A stretch of 64,000 nt of DNA from the NCBI GenBank assembly GCA_950106755.1, contig OX467086.1, positions 27,174,001-27,238,000 on the forward strand, given 5' to 3'. Positions 36,424 to 49,169 of this stretch are shown one piece after another (position 1 is the stretch's first letter; each line of letters begins with the position of its first letter). The notes beneath the pieces are model-generated. The model was not told the origin of the DNA. It saw only the letters and a program-made list of their open reading frames with translations, and searched no databases. The DNA is from Climacium dendroides. Taxonomy: Eukaryota; Streptophyta; Bryopsida; Hypnales; Climaciaceae. The translations under genes were made by a program, and so were the position numbers.

Positions 36424-38280
36424 TGCCGGGGTGTACATGGGCAATCTTACTATGTGCAGCTGTTCTGGATTGTCCGGATTTCCCCCTTCTTGCTTCCTAC
36501 AGGGCCGTAGGACTGTCAACTAGGTCGACAATTAGTTACGAAAACTGTGAGAGAGTGGGTTTATCGTGACCTAATTTGAAGAATCTCTTGCTCAACCTGA
36601 AGGTAAGTTGTGAACTAAGCGTCTGTTTGGGTTAGTGATTGCCAACTTGTTAGTCTGGTTGGTTTGGAATTTGACCACATATCTTTGCGGCAACTAATGG
36701 TTCGGACTTAGTGGCAAGTTCTCATTTGAGCCTTTTTAGCGGAATATTGATTGTGACCTTTCTTGGACGGTAATTTTTTCTCTGTGTCAGAACTTCCAAA
36801 CACTTAGTTGCTCAAAAATTTGAATTTAATACAATTTCTCCGTGAGATCCTCTGACGTTATGAATCAACTTTGTTCTGTTCAACTTTCAGAGAATTTTGA
36901 ACCCTATCATTGTCGAACCTGCCGTTACAGAATTGTCACAGCTCTTTGTTACCCCTCCCGAAAGTTTCAGTACGGTAGTAATGCCTGAACGCCAGCACCG
37001 ACATGTGGCTTACCTGAGGCAAGAGTTTTTTGAAGTTGTGAGCGGTTTCTTATGCGATACTCATACCTTACTGTCCAATCTTCATCACATTTTAATCTTC
37101 TTGCACTAACGTAATAAGCTGAGTCTCTGAAAAGGACAGCGCAGTCAGTGCTAGTCCAAGTGGTCGCCTGAGAAGATTTCTGATTATGTCAGAATCCTCA
37201 GTATCAGAGTCTGGTGGATAAAGTTCATTTTTGCGACTTTATTGTTAATCAATAAATGCCAAGTTTTTCTTGCTGTCCCTCTGCAGGGTAAATTTGTAAA
37301 AGCTGAAACAAACTGTGGAGTAGCTTAAATTTCACATGCTTTCAGTGTTGTGAAGCCCTGATGTAGTATTATGTAAAATTTTGGAGACCATGTGATGTTC
37401 TTGCATTTTGCAGCAGATCTTTTAGTGTTGCATGAAAAGAATCATACTGTGCAGTTTTGCAGTTTTGCCAAATCCTATTTGAATGTATGTTACATGATTG
37501 CTGACTCCTAGGATGGCTGGTTTCTTTGAACTTTTGTAACTGTAACTCAAGAATGTTATGTACCTGCACAGGTTAAGCTTTCCTGGGAAAGCAACAACCA
37601 AGATTACACCCTGCCAAAACAAATCAATTTAAAATTACTTTTCTTAGTCAATATTGCCTGCTGGTAACCTTAAATCCTCCTCCTTTTTCTAGTTTCCAAG
37701 AGCCAGAAGGTTGTTATCGTGTCAGTGAAGATGTACCAAAATATTTGGAAGATGGATAGAGTTGATTGACATCATGCCTTTGTAAGACCTCTGTTCTGTC
37801 AGGTTCCAAGTTCCTCTGATGCTTATTGGAGTCAAAGTTGTTGAAGTACTAAGTTAGGTATACTTGCAAGTAAGCTTATATGAGATCCACTTTGGGTTTC
37901 TGGCTTGATTTCGTGGGCATTGTAGATGCAGCAATCCATTATTTAAATTTCTCCATGTAGTTTACATGGCAATCATTTTTGAATTATATAATTTTGACAT
38001 GTCATCACCTGATATTTTGCTTCATGTTTTTGAATTCCAAAATGACTCTTAAATTAAGGTGAACCCCCTATTGTGGTCAAATGACCCTACAGTGGACATC
38101 TAAGGAATGACTCCATTATAGGTTTTTCTAATATGTGAGATTTGGGCCACAATCAATGTTTTATGGAATGATTAGTGACCTTCATTAGGAACTTCTAGCA
38201 TTTGTAAGAATTGGCTTTTAAGGCCTTCCATGTTAAAAAATATTGCGCCTTGTGACTACTTTAGGTGTATAAGATGAGCC
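36424..38280. other. 3' flank of the NFKBIL1-like gene
   Basis: The first several hundred bases are probably 3' untranslated sequence. An acceptor-like TTTCAG precedes a 70-codon frame at 36,897-37,109 without a recognisable domain; it could be an alternative 3' exon or chance. From about 37,900 the DNA turns AT-rich and repetitive. Confidence 0.4.
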
Positions 38281-38444
38281 TCATGGATTCAAATTTGGTT
38301 GGTTTTGTAAATTCATTGTAAGAATTGACTTTTTAGGCCTTGCATGTTAGAAAATATTGTGATCATGGATTCAAATTTGGTTGGTTTTGTAAATTCATTG
38401 TAGGAATTGACTTTTTAGGCCTTCCATATTAGAAAATATTGTGA
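38281..38444 (+). repeat. Tandem duplication, 82-base period
   Basis: TCATGGATTCAAATTTGGTT starts at 38,281 and at 38,363, each followed by TTGACTTTTTAGGCCTT and GAAAATATTGTGA. A third, older copy of the AGGCCTTCCATGTTA part lies at about 38,220, so the unit was amplified more than once. Confidence 0.88.
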
Positions 38445-38607
38445 CTCTTTTCAATGAGATATTGAGGTTACTTTAGGTGAGTAAGATGAGCATTATGGAT
38501 TCAAATTTTGTTGATTCTAAAGTAGTTTAGAACCTTTTGGGGGCCATGATGCATTCAATACTTCCCAAAATCATTTTGGAGGGCCACAATGTGCTATACA
38601 CTTAACT

Positions 38608-38703
38608 CTTTGGGGCCATGATGTTTTAACACACTTCAAAAATTCATAGCAAAGTCTTTGGGGCCATGATGCTTTAACACACTTCAAAAATTCATAGCAA
38701 ATT
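38608..38703 (+). repeat. Tandem duplication, 48-base period
   Basis: CTTTGGGGCCATGATG starts at 38,608 and again at 38,656, each followed by TTTAACACACTTC and AAAAATTCATAGCAAA. The two copies are nearly identical. Confidence 0.9.
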
Positions 38704-41381
38704 CATACTTTGTCATTTCTCACTTTGTCATGTCCTCAATAGCATAAGGCCAAACTCCTAATTCCAACCTACAATGGGTTGTTTTGCCTCAATTAGTTTG
38801 GATTATGTACATTGAAATAGACAATTTTTTAAAACTATGAAATGAAGAAATTGTTATAATTAAAAAATGACTTATAATTATAAATAGTAAAAAAATTAGT
38901 TATGGCTTAAGTCCAACATTGGAAGGAATTGTTAGTATTGTAAATTGATTGTTTCATGTAGTGTAAGGTCCTAAACTCTCATGTGTAAAGGAAGATGAAT
39001 ATCTATTATCACACTACTCAATTAAATATCAACACTTAAAATATGAATATTAATGGGCAAGGAAGGCATGATAAATTGTCACTAGAAAAATCATTGAAAG
39101 AAACCATTGAAAGTGTCTCATTTCTTGAATCTACCATTTTGTGTCTTTACTAGATTATTTTGAAAATGTGTTGTGCTTGATTTATGGAAGATCCTACAAT
39201 CAATTAAATAATGGTGTTTTGCTCAAATGAACTTTTGGGGCCAATGGGGTCTAAGTTTTCTACTTCTACTTTAGCTAAATTTCACTCTTGTTTTTAAGAA
39301 ACTTATGTTATTCCTTCATTCCAATTTTTTTTTTAAATTGCTTAATATCTAAAGCAATTTTGTTCTTTTTGAGCAAAATTTGCCACAAAAAAACACATCT
39401 TGAAAACTAGGTGGAGTACAATAATTTGTAATCTTTTTTGCAACTTCTAACCATAGGATGGAGTACCTAACTTGCATATCTAGCTTTACACCAATTTTCA
39501 AAGCCAATTTCTTTAGCATCTCCAAGACAAATGTAAAAAATAGCCCATGTGAAACAATTATAGGGGATTTCACGTATGCCCTCAAAACAAAACTCTTTAT
39601 AATTTTTTTTCTCACAAATAAGAATTGATTGACAATTCAAAGCTTCCTTGCAAATATGAATCTATTTTTCTACATTTTTAATTTTATTTTATTCTTAATT
39701 TCTTTTATAATAGTGGATCTATTTTCCAGATTTTTTAAAATTCTATTGTATTCTAAATACCTTATTTAAAAGAGAATCTATTTTTAAAGATTTTTTATTT
39801 TTATTATATTCTTAATTCCTTTTTTTTAAAAATTCTAACATCTAGGAATAATACTTTGTAAATCTCGAACTACAAACCAACTGACTCATTAGAAAGCTAG
39901 AAGAACTCCAGCCCTTTCAAAATAAAAGTTTAAAAAAAAAGAGTCTCAATTGATAACATTTATTTTCAAAAACTTGCTCTAATTACAATGTTGAATTGAA
40001 AAATTATTGTAGGGTTTCATTGCAAAATATTACATGGCGATGATGAGTACGTACACATACCTTACAACATACAACTGGAATGTGCTTTCCACTGATGCTT
40101 TCAAACTTCATTTTTTCCAATAAGCTGCAAAGATCCTGCTGCCATTGCACCACTCATCCAGATGAAAGAAGACCTGATTTTCATGTGTTGTAGGCAGGAT
40201 CAGCCTTTCCAAGTACCTCAGTCATCACTCAGCAAGCTTTTTGTGTTCTCACTGTAAATGATTTGATTAGTTCCCCAACGTGTTTCCACCAGGAACTGTA
40301 TAAACTTCAATGAAAAACTTACTCCGATAGATGTTGGGAAAAGATGTTCAGCTAGTCCAGCTCCATTTACAATTCACTAAGTTATTAACAATAAATTCAT
40401 GATAATTCATGAAACATTAGATCGACGTTATGATGATTGAGGTGAAATTAACATCAAGATGATGTTGACTTCATTCAAGCTCAACTGACCAGCTCCATGT
40501 CAACATTATCATATCAAGCAAACACCGATGACACCGACATCCTATTGTCATTGAAATGACACAATGTTTGCTGAGTTAAGGTAGCTCTGGCATTCACATT
40601 GAGTTGACACTGTTTGCTTTACATAAGTAAACATTAATGTAACTCAATACATTACAGAGTAATTTTAACAGTAACTCCACATCATGACAGGCTATCTGAA
40701 TATTGAATGCCTAAATCCACTTGACATTACAAAAACTTGATCAATCTAATGAAGGTTCTGTAATTTGTGATGAACATCACATCACATCTTGGGGGGCCTC
40801 CTTGAATCCATGGAGATCAAGTGGCAAGGGTTGCCAGGCAAATCCATTTCTTACCACTTAACAAGCAGATACGAAGTATCTGCAAGGCGGGTTTCTTCAA
40901 TCGAGAATTTTTCCCTAGTGCAGAAACAGAGTCCAAGTGGTTTCCATGATTTTTCAGATTAATTTTTTAATTTCTCAAACATAAATAACTACAAATTTTC
41001 CAGCTGCACATTCTGTTCGACCCATACCAGTCATATATATATAAACCCTTTTATTTCCGACCAAGGGCTGGTTGCAAAATCCACACATTCAAGCTTGGTT
41101 GCAATATTGAGAGTCTTGTAGCCAATCATTATGCGCCACAAGTGCGTCAGAAATTGTGGCCTGCATAATTTATCACTGCCCAATTGCCCATCTCTTTCTT
41201 CCTGCACAGGAAGGGAGCCGCCTACATTGCCAGAATGGTTGATCAGGAACAGGGTTGCCTCCCACAAGTCACGTTCCGCTCAGCAGTGTAAGAGTGAGTT
41301 CAGCTGAGTCATTAATTTTTTCTGGTATGTACTCTTGGCTGATGTGCGACACCATTAGAAGTTATAACCAACTGATTTCTT
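38704..41381. other. AT-rich intergenic DNA, nothing recognised
   Basis: There are no frames with known motifs. The section from about 40,040 onward is less AT-rich and ends in the GC-richer patch around 41.2-41.9 kb, but no exon structure could be read there. Confidence 0.45.
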
Positions 41382-41405
41382 ACCTCACCTCACCTCACCT
41401 CACCT
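41382..41405 (+). repeat. CCTCA pentanucleotide repeat
   Basis: About five direct copies of ACCTC/CCTCA lie head to tail. It is a simple repeat in a GC-richer patch. Confidence 0.92.
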
Positions 41406-41719
41406 GGCTGCAGATCGAGGAGAAGGCAAAATGGCCAGGACCCAGGGCCCAGGGCAGTGAAGGTGGGTTTGGAAAGAGTGAGGAGAGATGTTCCAATGCC
41501 AGGACAAATGGAAGTTCTTCAAGCTGTCAGGAAGGGCGGCAGGGACTCAGGTTGACTGCAGGCGCAACTGAACTCTCGCTTGCTAAGTTAGCAGGTGCAA
41601 TTCTAACGTTAGGCCTCGCTCCTCCTCCCTCCATCGCCAGACTAGCTAGGCAGTCACCGCTAGCTCCTGATGTCTAGACCACCTCAAGTTAAGCTTACCT
41701 CATGTGCATGTTGTGCACT

Positions 41720-41770
41720 TGCCTTGCCTTGCCTTGTGCTGCCTTGTGCTGCCTTGTGCTGCCTTGTGCG
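41720..41770 (+). repeat. GCCTTGTGCT decamer tandem repeat
   Basis: Two GCCTT units are followed by GCCTTGTGCT in three direct copies and a partial fourth (GCCTTGTGCG). The frames opened by it (41,255-41,677 and 41,670-41,864) look like by-products of repetitive sequence and not genes. Confidence 0.9.
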
Positions 41771-42784
41771 AGTTTGCAATTGGGCTTCTGCACTTGTAGG
41801 ACCATGGACATTCCTCGTGGGTACAATCCTTTGCAAATTTCAGTCTGTCAGTGGCTATGTGTAGCCGCTCAGTGCTTGGTGAAATGAAGTGAGGCTTCCT
41901 GCACTGTAGTTAAGTTAGCGCACCATCAGGCCTGCAAATAGATTATATTTACTGTTTTTTCAACCCCTGAAATCCCACTTTGGAGGCTTTTTTTTCATTA
42001 AACAACAACAACATTCAAAATGGTCATTTCTGTTGCAAAGCAGGATGCTAAACCTGTCTTACGAACTGGGCCGCTGAGCAAGGTGGATTTAACCCTGGGG
42101 AAAACACAGGAATTTTTTATTTGGCATATATGATAAAATTTGCAAATTTTGAATTCATATTTGGATTGAAAGGCTCTAAAATTCGTGCAAGGAGATGAAG
42201 AATGTAGAATTAACACACAACACAAAGTAGGGGACTTTTTTTTTTTCCACAATTAACCTATTGGGCCTATTTTGTAGGATAGGTGCAGCGTCAGGCTATT
42301 ATAAAGAGTAAAAAATTATTAATTGTTTTTTTGCATATTTAATTATAAAAATTATAGAAGATTAGTATAAGAATGTGTGGAAGAAATTTCAGAAATGTTC
42401 ACCATATAGATTGCAAGATATTTGCATTTGAAGTGAAGAAAACAATGGGGTTATTTTACCACTTTTTGTGATTGAATTATTTGACTTCTTAAATTAAAAA
42501 ATTTGCACTATTAATTTTGAATCAATTTTTTTTACACTAAAGATTTGAGTTGAAAGTATAGTAAGAAAAACATTAAAAACAAAAATGATTTTCATTCTTT
42601 AAAAAATTGTTGTAGACAAAAGTGGGTGTGAGATTGAAAAAAAACTACATCATTAATTATAGCTTTATAATCAAATTGAAACGTAGTAGTTCCATTAGTG
42701 AGATTGTTCTAGCAAGTATACTTAGCCTTGTGGAATTTTATTTTTATTTTGAAAATTGAGTTCAAAAACAAATTCAACACTTTA

Positions 42785-43145
42785 TCTTCTCAAGAGATTT
42801 CTATGATTGCCTACAAAACAAGAAGCTTCATAACTTTTACATCACCAATCTAAATGGAATTAATCAAAGCATTATGCCATATAGACAAAAATATAATCCA
42901 TGAGGAAAAAAACTCAAATTGATTTCATATTTTTGGAGATTTTTTTGTTGCCTTTGAGCTTTTAGTGGCATAACTTTTGCTCCTAGACACCAATTGAAAT
43001 AAAAATTATATTCCTTGAAAGCTATTGTATTTTTCTATCTTAAGGAAAAAATTCAAAAAATCACTTCAAAATTAGAAGTTATACAAGCCCACCCAAAATC
43101 CATTTTACTCCCAAGGAGACACTAGAACTTTAGTGAAATTAAATA
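42785..43145 (+). repeat. Dispersed repeat, partner of 60,655-61,014
   Basis: Shared blocks in the same order and orientation include CTATGATTGCCT, AAAACAAGAAGCT, CATAACTTT, GCTCCT followed by ACCAATTGAAATAAAAATTA, GAAAGCT, TTTTTCTATCTTA, and CCCAAAATCCATTTT near the end. The copy here is more decayed at its right end (ACTTTAGTGAAATTAA) than its partner (ACCTTAGGGGTTAATG). Confidence 0.85.
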
Positions 43146-46100
43146 TTTACAAAGCATATACAACACTTACCCCCCATCTTTGAATTATTTTGAAAGAAAT
43201 TTCAGTGAGGGCTGCTTGTTGGGTAGTATGGAGTCTAGCTTCCTTTTAATGAAGGTACATAGTCTTAGTGTAACTTTTGTTGTTCAAATGAATTTCAAGG
43301 GGGATGGAAGATGAACAAACTTTTGATTGACAACGACCTCAAAAGTAGGTTGGAGTTCTTCTTCTTTTTTAATATTTTTTAATTGTATATTTCATGTCAC
43401 CATCGCATTAGTTGTGACTTGTAATGAAGTTGATATGGCTTGAAAATATTAATTATTTTATTTCAATGTAGCAACATTAATAGCCTATAGTTTTCAAAGA
43501 TTTTTTTAAATGAAAATGAATTGTATGTTATTTCATAAAAAAATATTTATAACTAAATTGATTGTTTGCAAATATTTTTACCAATAGAGGAGACAAGGAT
43601 TGTTAGTTTTGATGAACAATTATACATTTTTTCAAGAATTAGATTTGAAACTATTGGTTGTTTTAATTTCCATTCATTTTGGAGTGAAGGCATGTACCCA
43701 TCAAAGATTGGATTGTTGATTGAGAAGGTTTGGCCCCATCTCCTCTTTTGTGGGATTTAATAAAGTCATCTACCAAATCATTTTCCAATATTAACATCTA
43801 CTAATGATTGTATGGAAAATTTGGAATTTAATTGAATTGAAGAAATTTAAAGAAGCAGTATCAACAACAATTTTGATTAGTCAATGATTGCTTCAACCAT
43901 ATTTTTATTTCATCCAATCAACAAACCATTTTTATGATGGCCATAAGCCTTTCAATCAAAGTATAACAAGGTTTTAATAAAAAAAATGGATTACATATTT
44001 TATTAAAATATTTTATAGCAAAAACTAAGCTCAATACTCATATTTATAGGAATTTTGTTCACTTTGAGCCTCTTTTAACAAATGTCTATGAATTGCAAAG
44101 AATTACAATACAAAAGGTATCGATTATAATAATTTTAAGTTATTTTTTACTTATTTTACAAATACAAAAATTCTAACTTCGCATATGTCACAAGATTGGA
44201 AATCTAGGGGATTGCATCCTTACATGTTTTGAATGTACATTGAGATAATTCAAGTTTATAAATGCCTTATGTAGTATATTACATGCCAATTTGGAATTCT
44301 TTGATGAAAATTTGGGATTTTTTGATGAACCTATAAAAATTGTTTGATTGCTTTAATGTTTTATGTCACGACATTTGTCTGAACTCCTAATTGATGAATT
44401 GTATTTACTATTTGTAAAATTAAACCAAAAAATTCCAAGTATTGTATTTAAGACACTTTTGAAAGCAAACATTGCCAACTTAGTAAATTTTAAGTACTTA
44501 GATCCTTGCAGCTTGAAAGAATGTGAAAATTAGAGGGATGAGTATTTGCTTCCAGTAAGCTTACCGCCACTCTGCAAAACTAACCTTGTAAGATCCATCC
44601 CCTTGCACAACTCTCACACAATTTCATCATGTCTACACTTCATCAATACCAACCTCTACTCACCATTGCTTTAACAATGCTAAGTACTTGACTCAATGAG
44701 CAACTTAGAGTTTGTTATGGGTACTTTAGAAAGATTTTTCATTTTAAACATCACCTAAAAAAGTAATGCATTAATGTGATGTTATAATTTGTAAGGAATA
44801 AAGACAAAATCATTACAAAAAACTATTTAAAAAAACATTAAATTTTGTACTCATATCTAATTGGAATTGACTTTTTTTCTATTATCTAATAATCCTTACA
44901 AATTACAACACAAAATTTGGTGTAAGCTAATTGTATAAATTCTTTGAAGTATTATTGAAAATAAATCAATTTGTGTGAAACATAAAAAACTAGAGATGTC
45001 TAGTCAAGGAATATAATACTAGAATGTGTATATAATGGCTTGTGTTGATTTTGGGCCATTGATAAAGAAACTTCAAATTCCATAAGAAATTCATCACAAC
45101 TCCAAATCTTAATTTTCCCTATTGAAAAAATTATCATTTCAATTTACTTATCCACATTAAAAAATTGTATAAAAAAGAAATTCCTAATATTTGCTCATAA
45201 TTGCTGGAAATGGTTGGAGTTTCATTGCACCTCCTTGAATGGTTGGTCTTCACCCCCCCTTCTTGCATGATGATTGTAGCCCCTCTCTAGCATAGGAAAT
45301 GACTATAAAAATTAAATCCTATTTGGTATTTGATTATTTTATTCTATTTGGATAATCCACTTCTCTAGCCATTATTGTTTCTCTCTAATTTCAAATATGA
45401 ATTTGAATTCTTCAAATTTCATCACCTATGATAAATAATAAGTTCCAAGGCTTCTTTTAAGATAATTTTTGTGACAAGTGTATCCATCACTTTTCTTTGG
45501 CCTTTATTCAAATAGAATGGCCATGTATTGATTTTCTTTTGAACCATTCTAGAGTGGCATTGGGTCAATGAAGTCAATTCCTAATTCAAATAACCTAAAT
45601 GTGGATGATGTAAACTATGACACGATTTTGTAATTTTTTAAACATAAAACTATAGGTTTGATAAGTTTTTACTATAGGATTGTTTAGGTTAGTGTAATAT
45701 TTTGTGTAACCTCCATAATAAACATGCCTATAGGTACCTCCAACATTAACCGCAAACCCTAGCATTTATTGCAAAGGGAGAGTCCCTCAACACCAAGTCC
45801 CAAGCAAATTAGAGTTTCTACTTGGTAGCTTGTTCAAGAAAATCTTTGCCTCCATTCAAATTATATGAAAATGAAATGTTAGCTACAATAAGGATAAATA
45901 TGAAGGGATTTAGGGGTTTATTGATCACATTCTTTGAATTTTAAAAGAGGGGAAAATAAATGTTTTCCTCAAACAATGGATGGAAACAATGAGGGGAATG
46001 GGTATGCGGGTAAAAATTCCACCTGACAAGCTGCCATGCACCCCCCCCATCCCCTGGAATGGGGTTGAGGGATGGAGCTGTTTCAGACATTCACTCTTAT

Positions 46101-47100
46101 TGAAAAATGTGAAAAAACTACATTTTGGACCCTCTTTTGGAGTGGTCAATTTTGTATTTCCTAAACTTCCCATTCATTTCTAATTGTAAATATGAATTCC
46201 AAATTTCCAGATTTTATCTTCTACAGTAAATAATTGATCCCTGTTTTATCCCCAGGTAACTGTAAAAAATCTGGAGCGCCCCGCCCCCCCTTGCAATGAA
46301 TGCCTAGGTTACGATTAATGTTACCCAGTGAGTGGAAATGGCTGCACCCCTGATTGAGCGAAAAAGATGGCGGGCCTCGCCCGAACGATGAAAAGAAACC
46401 GCAGTAAAAGAAATGGGAGCTCCTCCCCCCCGTGTCCCCGTCCCAGAAAGAAATGGAAGTCGCTGATCTCACCCCGTCGTCTTCCTCCATGCGACCTTGA
46501 CCTCGGGGTTGTAGCCAGCCGCCCTCCATGAGCAGTGCTGCTACGCCATCGTTCCCTTTTTCCCATGGCGTGGGCGTCATTTCGCTTGCGGACGGACCAA
46601 GAGAGCCACAGACAGAGAGACAGAGAGTCCAGAAGAGAAAGCAAAAAATATTACAAATAAAAAACAAGCGCCCCGTCAGGTGCTTCATCCATCGCCATCA
46701 CGGGCTAATTTCGCAAATGCACTCCCCCACATGAAGCCCTCCCTGCCTTGCTCAAGCTTACTCGCTCCCTTTCTTTAGGCTCACAACAAACGACTGTCCG
46801 CATGCCTGCCGCTCTGGCTCTACTCCGCTCTGCATCTCGTCTGCATCCCGTCTGCTGTTGCCAGTTCGCTCACTTGCTTCATTAATTCGCTAGTCAAGCT
46901 TGTTCGCCCCTTGACATGCTGGCCGTCAGGGCTCGCAGGCTCCGTCAGTTGGTTTGTGTGCCAACTGTAAGTTAGCCCCCGCGTTTTAAAATGGCGTCCC
47001 TGTCGTCGTCCGAACCAAGCGCGCGGGGGAGGAGAAGAGGAGGATACTAGACAGGTGGGGAGCCCTGGACGTATTTGAATGTGCAAGAGCGAGGGCGCAG
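43146..47100. other. AT-rich desert grading into the promoter side of the 47.6 kb gene
   Basis: From 43.1 to 45.9 kb no gene or clear repeat end is visible. From about 46,000 the DNA becomes GC-richer. A minus-strand frame of 155 codons at 46,221-46,688 has low-complexity, non-conserved content and I do not accept it. A single CCAATTTGG at 44,286 is isolated. Confidence 0.45.
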
Positions 47101-47657
47101 AAGTCGAGTCTCGGACAGCGCCTCCGTCCTCGTAGAACGTGCGGTTGGGCTGGCTTTTGTCTGAGGAAAGACGGAGGGATGGCGCTCTCTAAGGGGGACT
47201 AGTGGTGTTAGGCTAGTGTTCCTGGTTTTGTGTAAGCTTTTCAGCTCGCGCTTTATCTCGTGTTTGGAGGACTGGCGAAGACTTCGTAGGATTTCGGTTT
47301 TCTTTTTCGTGGTACTTGTGTCGGATCGCCGTGAGTAATATTCACAAATGCTACTTAGCCTTAGCCTGGCGCAATTTCCGACTTATGTGGACATGGAAAG
47401 TTTGCAATATTGCAATTTCGTCCTACGAGAGGTAGTTTAAATGTGCGTGTGTGCGCGTGAGAGACGATCGCTCCTTGCAAGAGAAGTGTAACGTATTGCT
47501 TTGGTTGGTCGTTGGTTTAAGAACGGCTTCCCTAGTCTACCGTCGTCCTTTCCAGTTTTTTCGTGGAGTGGGCGGGACTCTGTTTTTGAACTCTGTCAGG
47601 TGGTATTAGGTTTAAGATGTAAAGAGTCGCTTTGAAGGTTTAGCGAATACTCTCAGG
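47101..47657 (+). promoter_or_regulatory. GC-richer leader/promoter region with a short upstream frame
   Basis: Relative CpG content is high compared with the surrounding deserts, as is usual for an active 5' region. A tiny upstream frame, ATG GCG CTC TCT AAG GGG GAC TAG, lies at 47,179-47,202 and could dampen translation if it is inside the transcript. The transcription start cannot be placed. Confidence 0.45.
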
Positions 47658-49169
47658 ATGGCGGGTAGAAGCATACTGGATACTTTAGATCTTTGCACTT
47701 CTCTCAGATCTCAGAGCGATTGTTCCCCGTCTGCATCGCAGGGGATAGGATGGCTTAGTCCGCGCATATCTTTCTCAGCTGGTGTTGTGGACAAATCTTC
47801 AGCTGAGAGGATCGGAAGTAGTGGGAAAGATGATCTCAGGAGTGGTGACGATCGTGCTCTTGACTTCGAGTTTTGCATGGGATCATCCTCTCTGGATCCT
47901 GTGTCGGGGGGTTGCATGCTGTCGGCAGACGAGCTTTTCCACAAGGGGAGGCTCCTTCCGCAAAGCCTACCTTCTTCTCATCCTCAACAAGACACGGTTT
48001 CTGTGAGTTTCTCTGGACCGCTGGATACGATGAAAACTCCTTTCGTTAATGTTGATTGGTCACCTCAGAGACCGAGTGTGAGTAAGTCAGGTCCTCTGGG
48101 TCGGGAGGAATCGGGCTTTCCGGGACCAGAGATCAAGCACCCGAGGTATTCAGGTCCCCTGGACATGCGACATGTTCCTCCTTCGCGGTATTCAGGGCCC
48201 TTGAGTTTTGCGAATGCGACGTCCTCTTGTGGAGTTTCGGTGGAAGGGGCTGGGAAACCGAAGTCTCAAACCTGGGAAAAGGTAATTGGCCTTCTGAGAA
48301 GAGCTCGGTCGGATAGTCACAGGGACCGACTGTATCCGGCCAGGGATCAGACTATGCCTAGCAGAAAACAATCTTCTGGTTCAATGCCGAAGAATTCTGG
48401 ATCAGCTGCCAGTTCGCTTCGCTTGATTTTCCGGAGGAATTCATCTACCGAGAAATCTGGTAAGGCGATTCCTTCAGAGACTTGCTCTTCATCGCATTTG
48501 AAGAGCAGCGTGGTGAAATTCTCTTCTTCTGAGCCTTGCGCTGTGTCTTCACCACCGGCGCCCTTTCCCTCAGCACCTGTGCAAGTTCCGAGTAGCAAAC
48601 CCGCTGGTTTAGCCGCTCTACATGTCGCGTCCCCGATTTACCCGACGTCTTCCGCTTCTGAGACCGGTAGAGATGTTGAATCTGACTTGTGGAGTTCTTC
48701 TGCCACAGAGGTGGATTTGAGACCAGCTACTGAAAGGGAGTCGTGGAGAATGCTCGAGACTGAGAGTTCTTTAGAAATTACATTCGATAGGTTTGATAAG
48801 CCGCCTGCGGGGGAAATTAAAAAGAAAGTATTGGACAGAAGCGCTGGAACCACGCCGACTGCTACAAACCCTAGAGGAATTGTGCTAAAAAATCTGGAGC
48901 GGTGTAGTAATCCTGCTTCCAAGGTCGGCAAAGGACAGGATCAGCTTAGAGCGTTGAGAACACGAGAAATTAGGCGAAGTCCCGAGAGGTTGGCCTCGTA
49001 TACTTCGAGTGTGAGAGTTACTCCAGTACTGAATGTGCCCGTTTGCATAGCACCTACGATGCGCAGTTCTAAGGCAGCGAAAGGTCGATTGGCCAGTCTA
49101 AGATCTTTATTGTCCTTCAAGAAAGAGAAGGATGAGAGAACCTTCTCTGATCCAGCGATGGCCGCGTAG
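47658..49169 (+). CDS. Single-exon protein with MAKR/BKI1-like N-terminal motifs
   Basis: An uninterrupted 503-residue frame begins at the first ATG of the long frame. Residues 69-73 (LDFEF) and 90-101 (ADELFHKGRLLP) resemble the FEF..SPADELFxxGQLLPL signature of plant membrane-associated kinase regulators (MAKR, including BKI1); DUF1645 proteins share part of it. Four SGPL tetrapeptides occur at 119, 144, 165 and 179, each in a Ser-rich setting. Basic segments follow (GLLRRARSDS at about 211-220, LRLIFRRNSS at 254-263, SLRSLLSFKKEK near the C-terminus), as is common in proteins that bind acidic membranes or kinases. No transmembrane segment or enzyme domain is visible. The protein is mostly Ser/Pro-rich and probably disordered. 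The length exceeds typical MAKRs, so the family call is tentative while the gene itself is convincing. Its role in receptor-kinase signalling is inference only. Confidence 0.82.
   Translation: MAGRSILDTLDLCTSLRSQSDCSPSASQGIGWLSPRISFSAGVVDKSSAERIGSSGKDDLRSGDDRALDFEFCMGSSSLDPVSGGCMLSADELFHKGRLLPQSLPSSHPQQDTVSVSFSGPLDTMKTPFVNVDWSPQRPSVSKSGPLGREESGFPGPEIKHPRYSGPLDMRHVPPSRYSGPLSFANATSSCGVSVEGAGKPKSQTWEKVIGLLRRARSDSHRDRLYPARDQTMPSRKQSSGSMPKNSGSAASSLRLIFRRNSSTEKSGKAIPSETCSSSHLKSSVVKFSSSEPCAVSSPPAPFPSAPVQVPSSKPAGLAALHVASPIYPTSSASETGRDVESDLWSSSATEVDLRPATERESWRMLETESSLEITFDRFDKPPAGEIKKKVLDRSAGTTPTATNPRGIVLKNLERCSNPASKVGKGQDQLRALRTREIRRSPERLASYTSSVRVTPVLNVPVCIAPTMRSSKAAKGRLASLRSLLSFKKEKDERTFSDPAMAA

Noticed and set aside
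41255..41677. Plus-strand frame of 140 codons
   Set aside because: It spans simple CCTCA repeats, its content is not conserved in any family I know, and no splice structure supports it.
46221..46688. Minus-strand frame of 155 codons
   Set aside because: It has no known domain, runs through GC-rich low-complexity DNA upstream of the 47.6 kb gene, and overlaps a second frame with equal claim.
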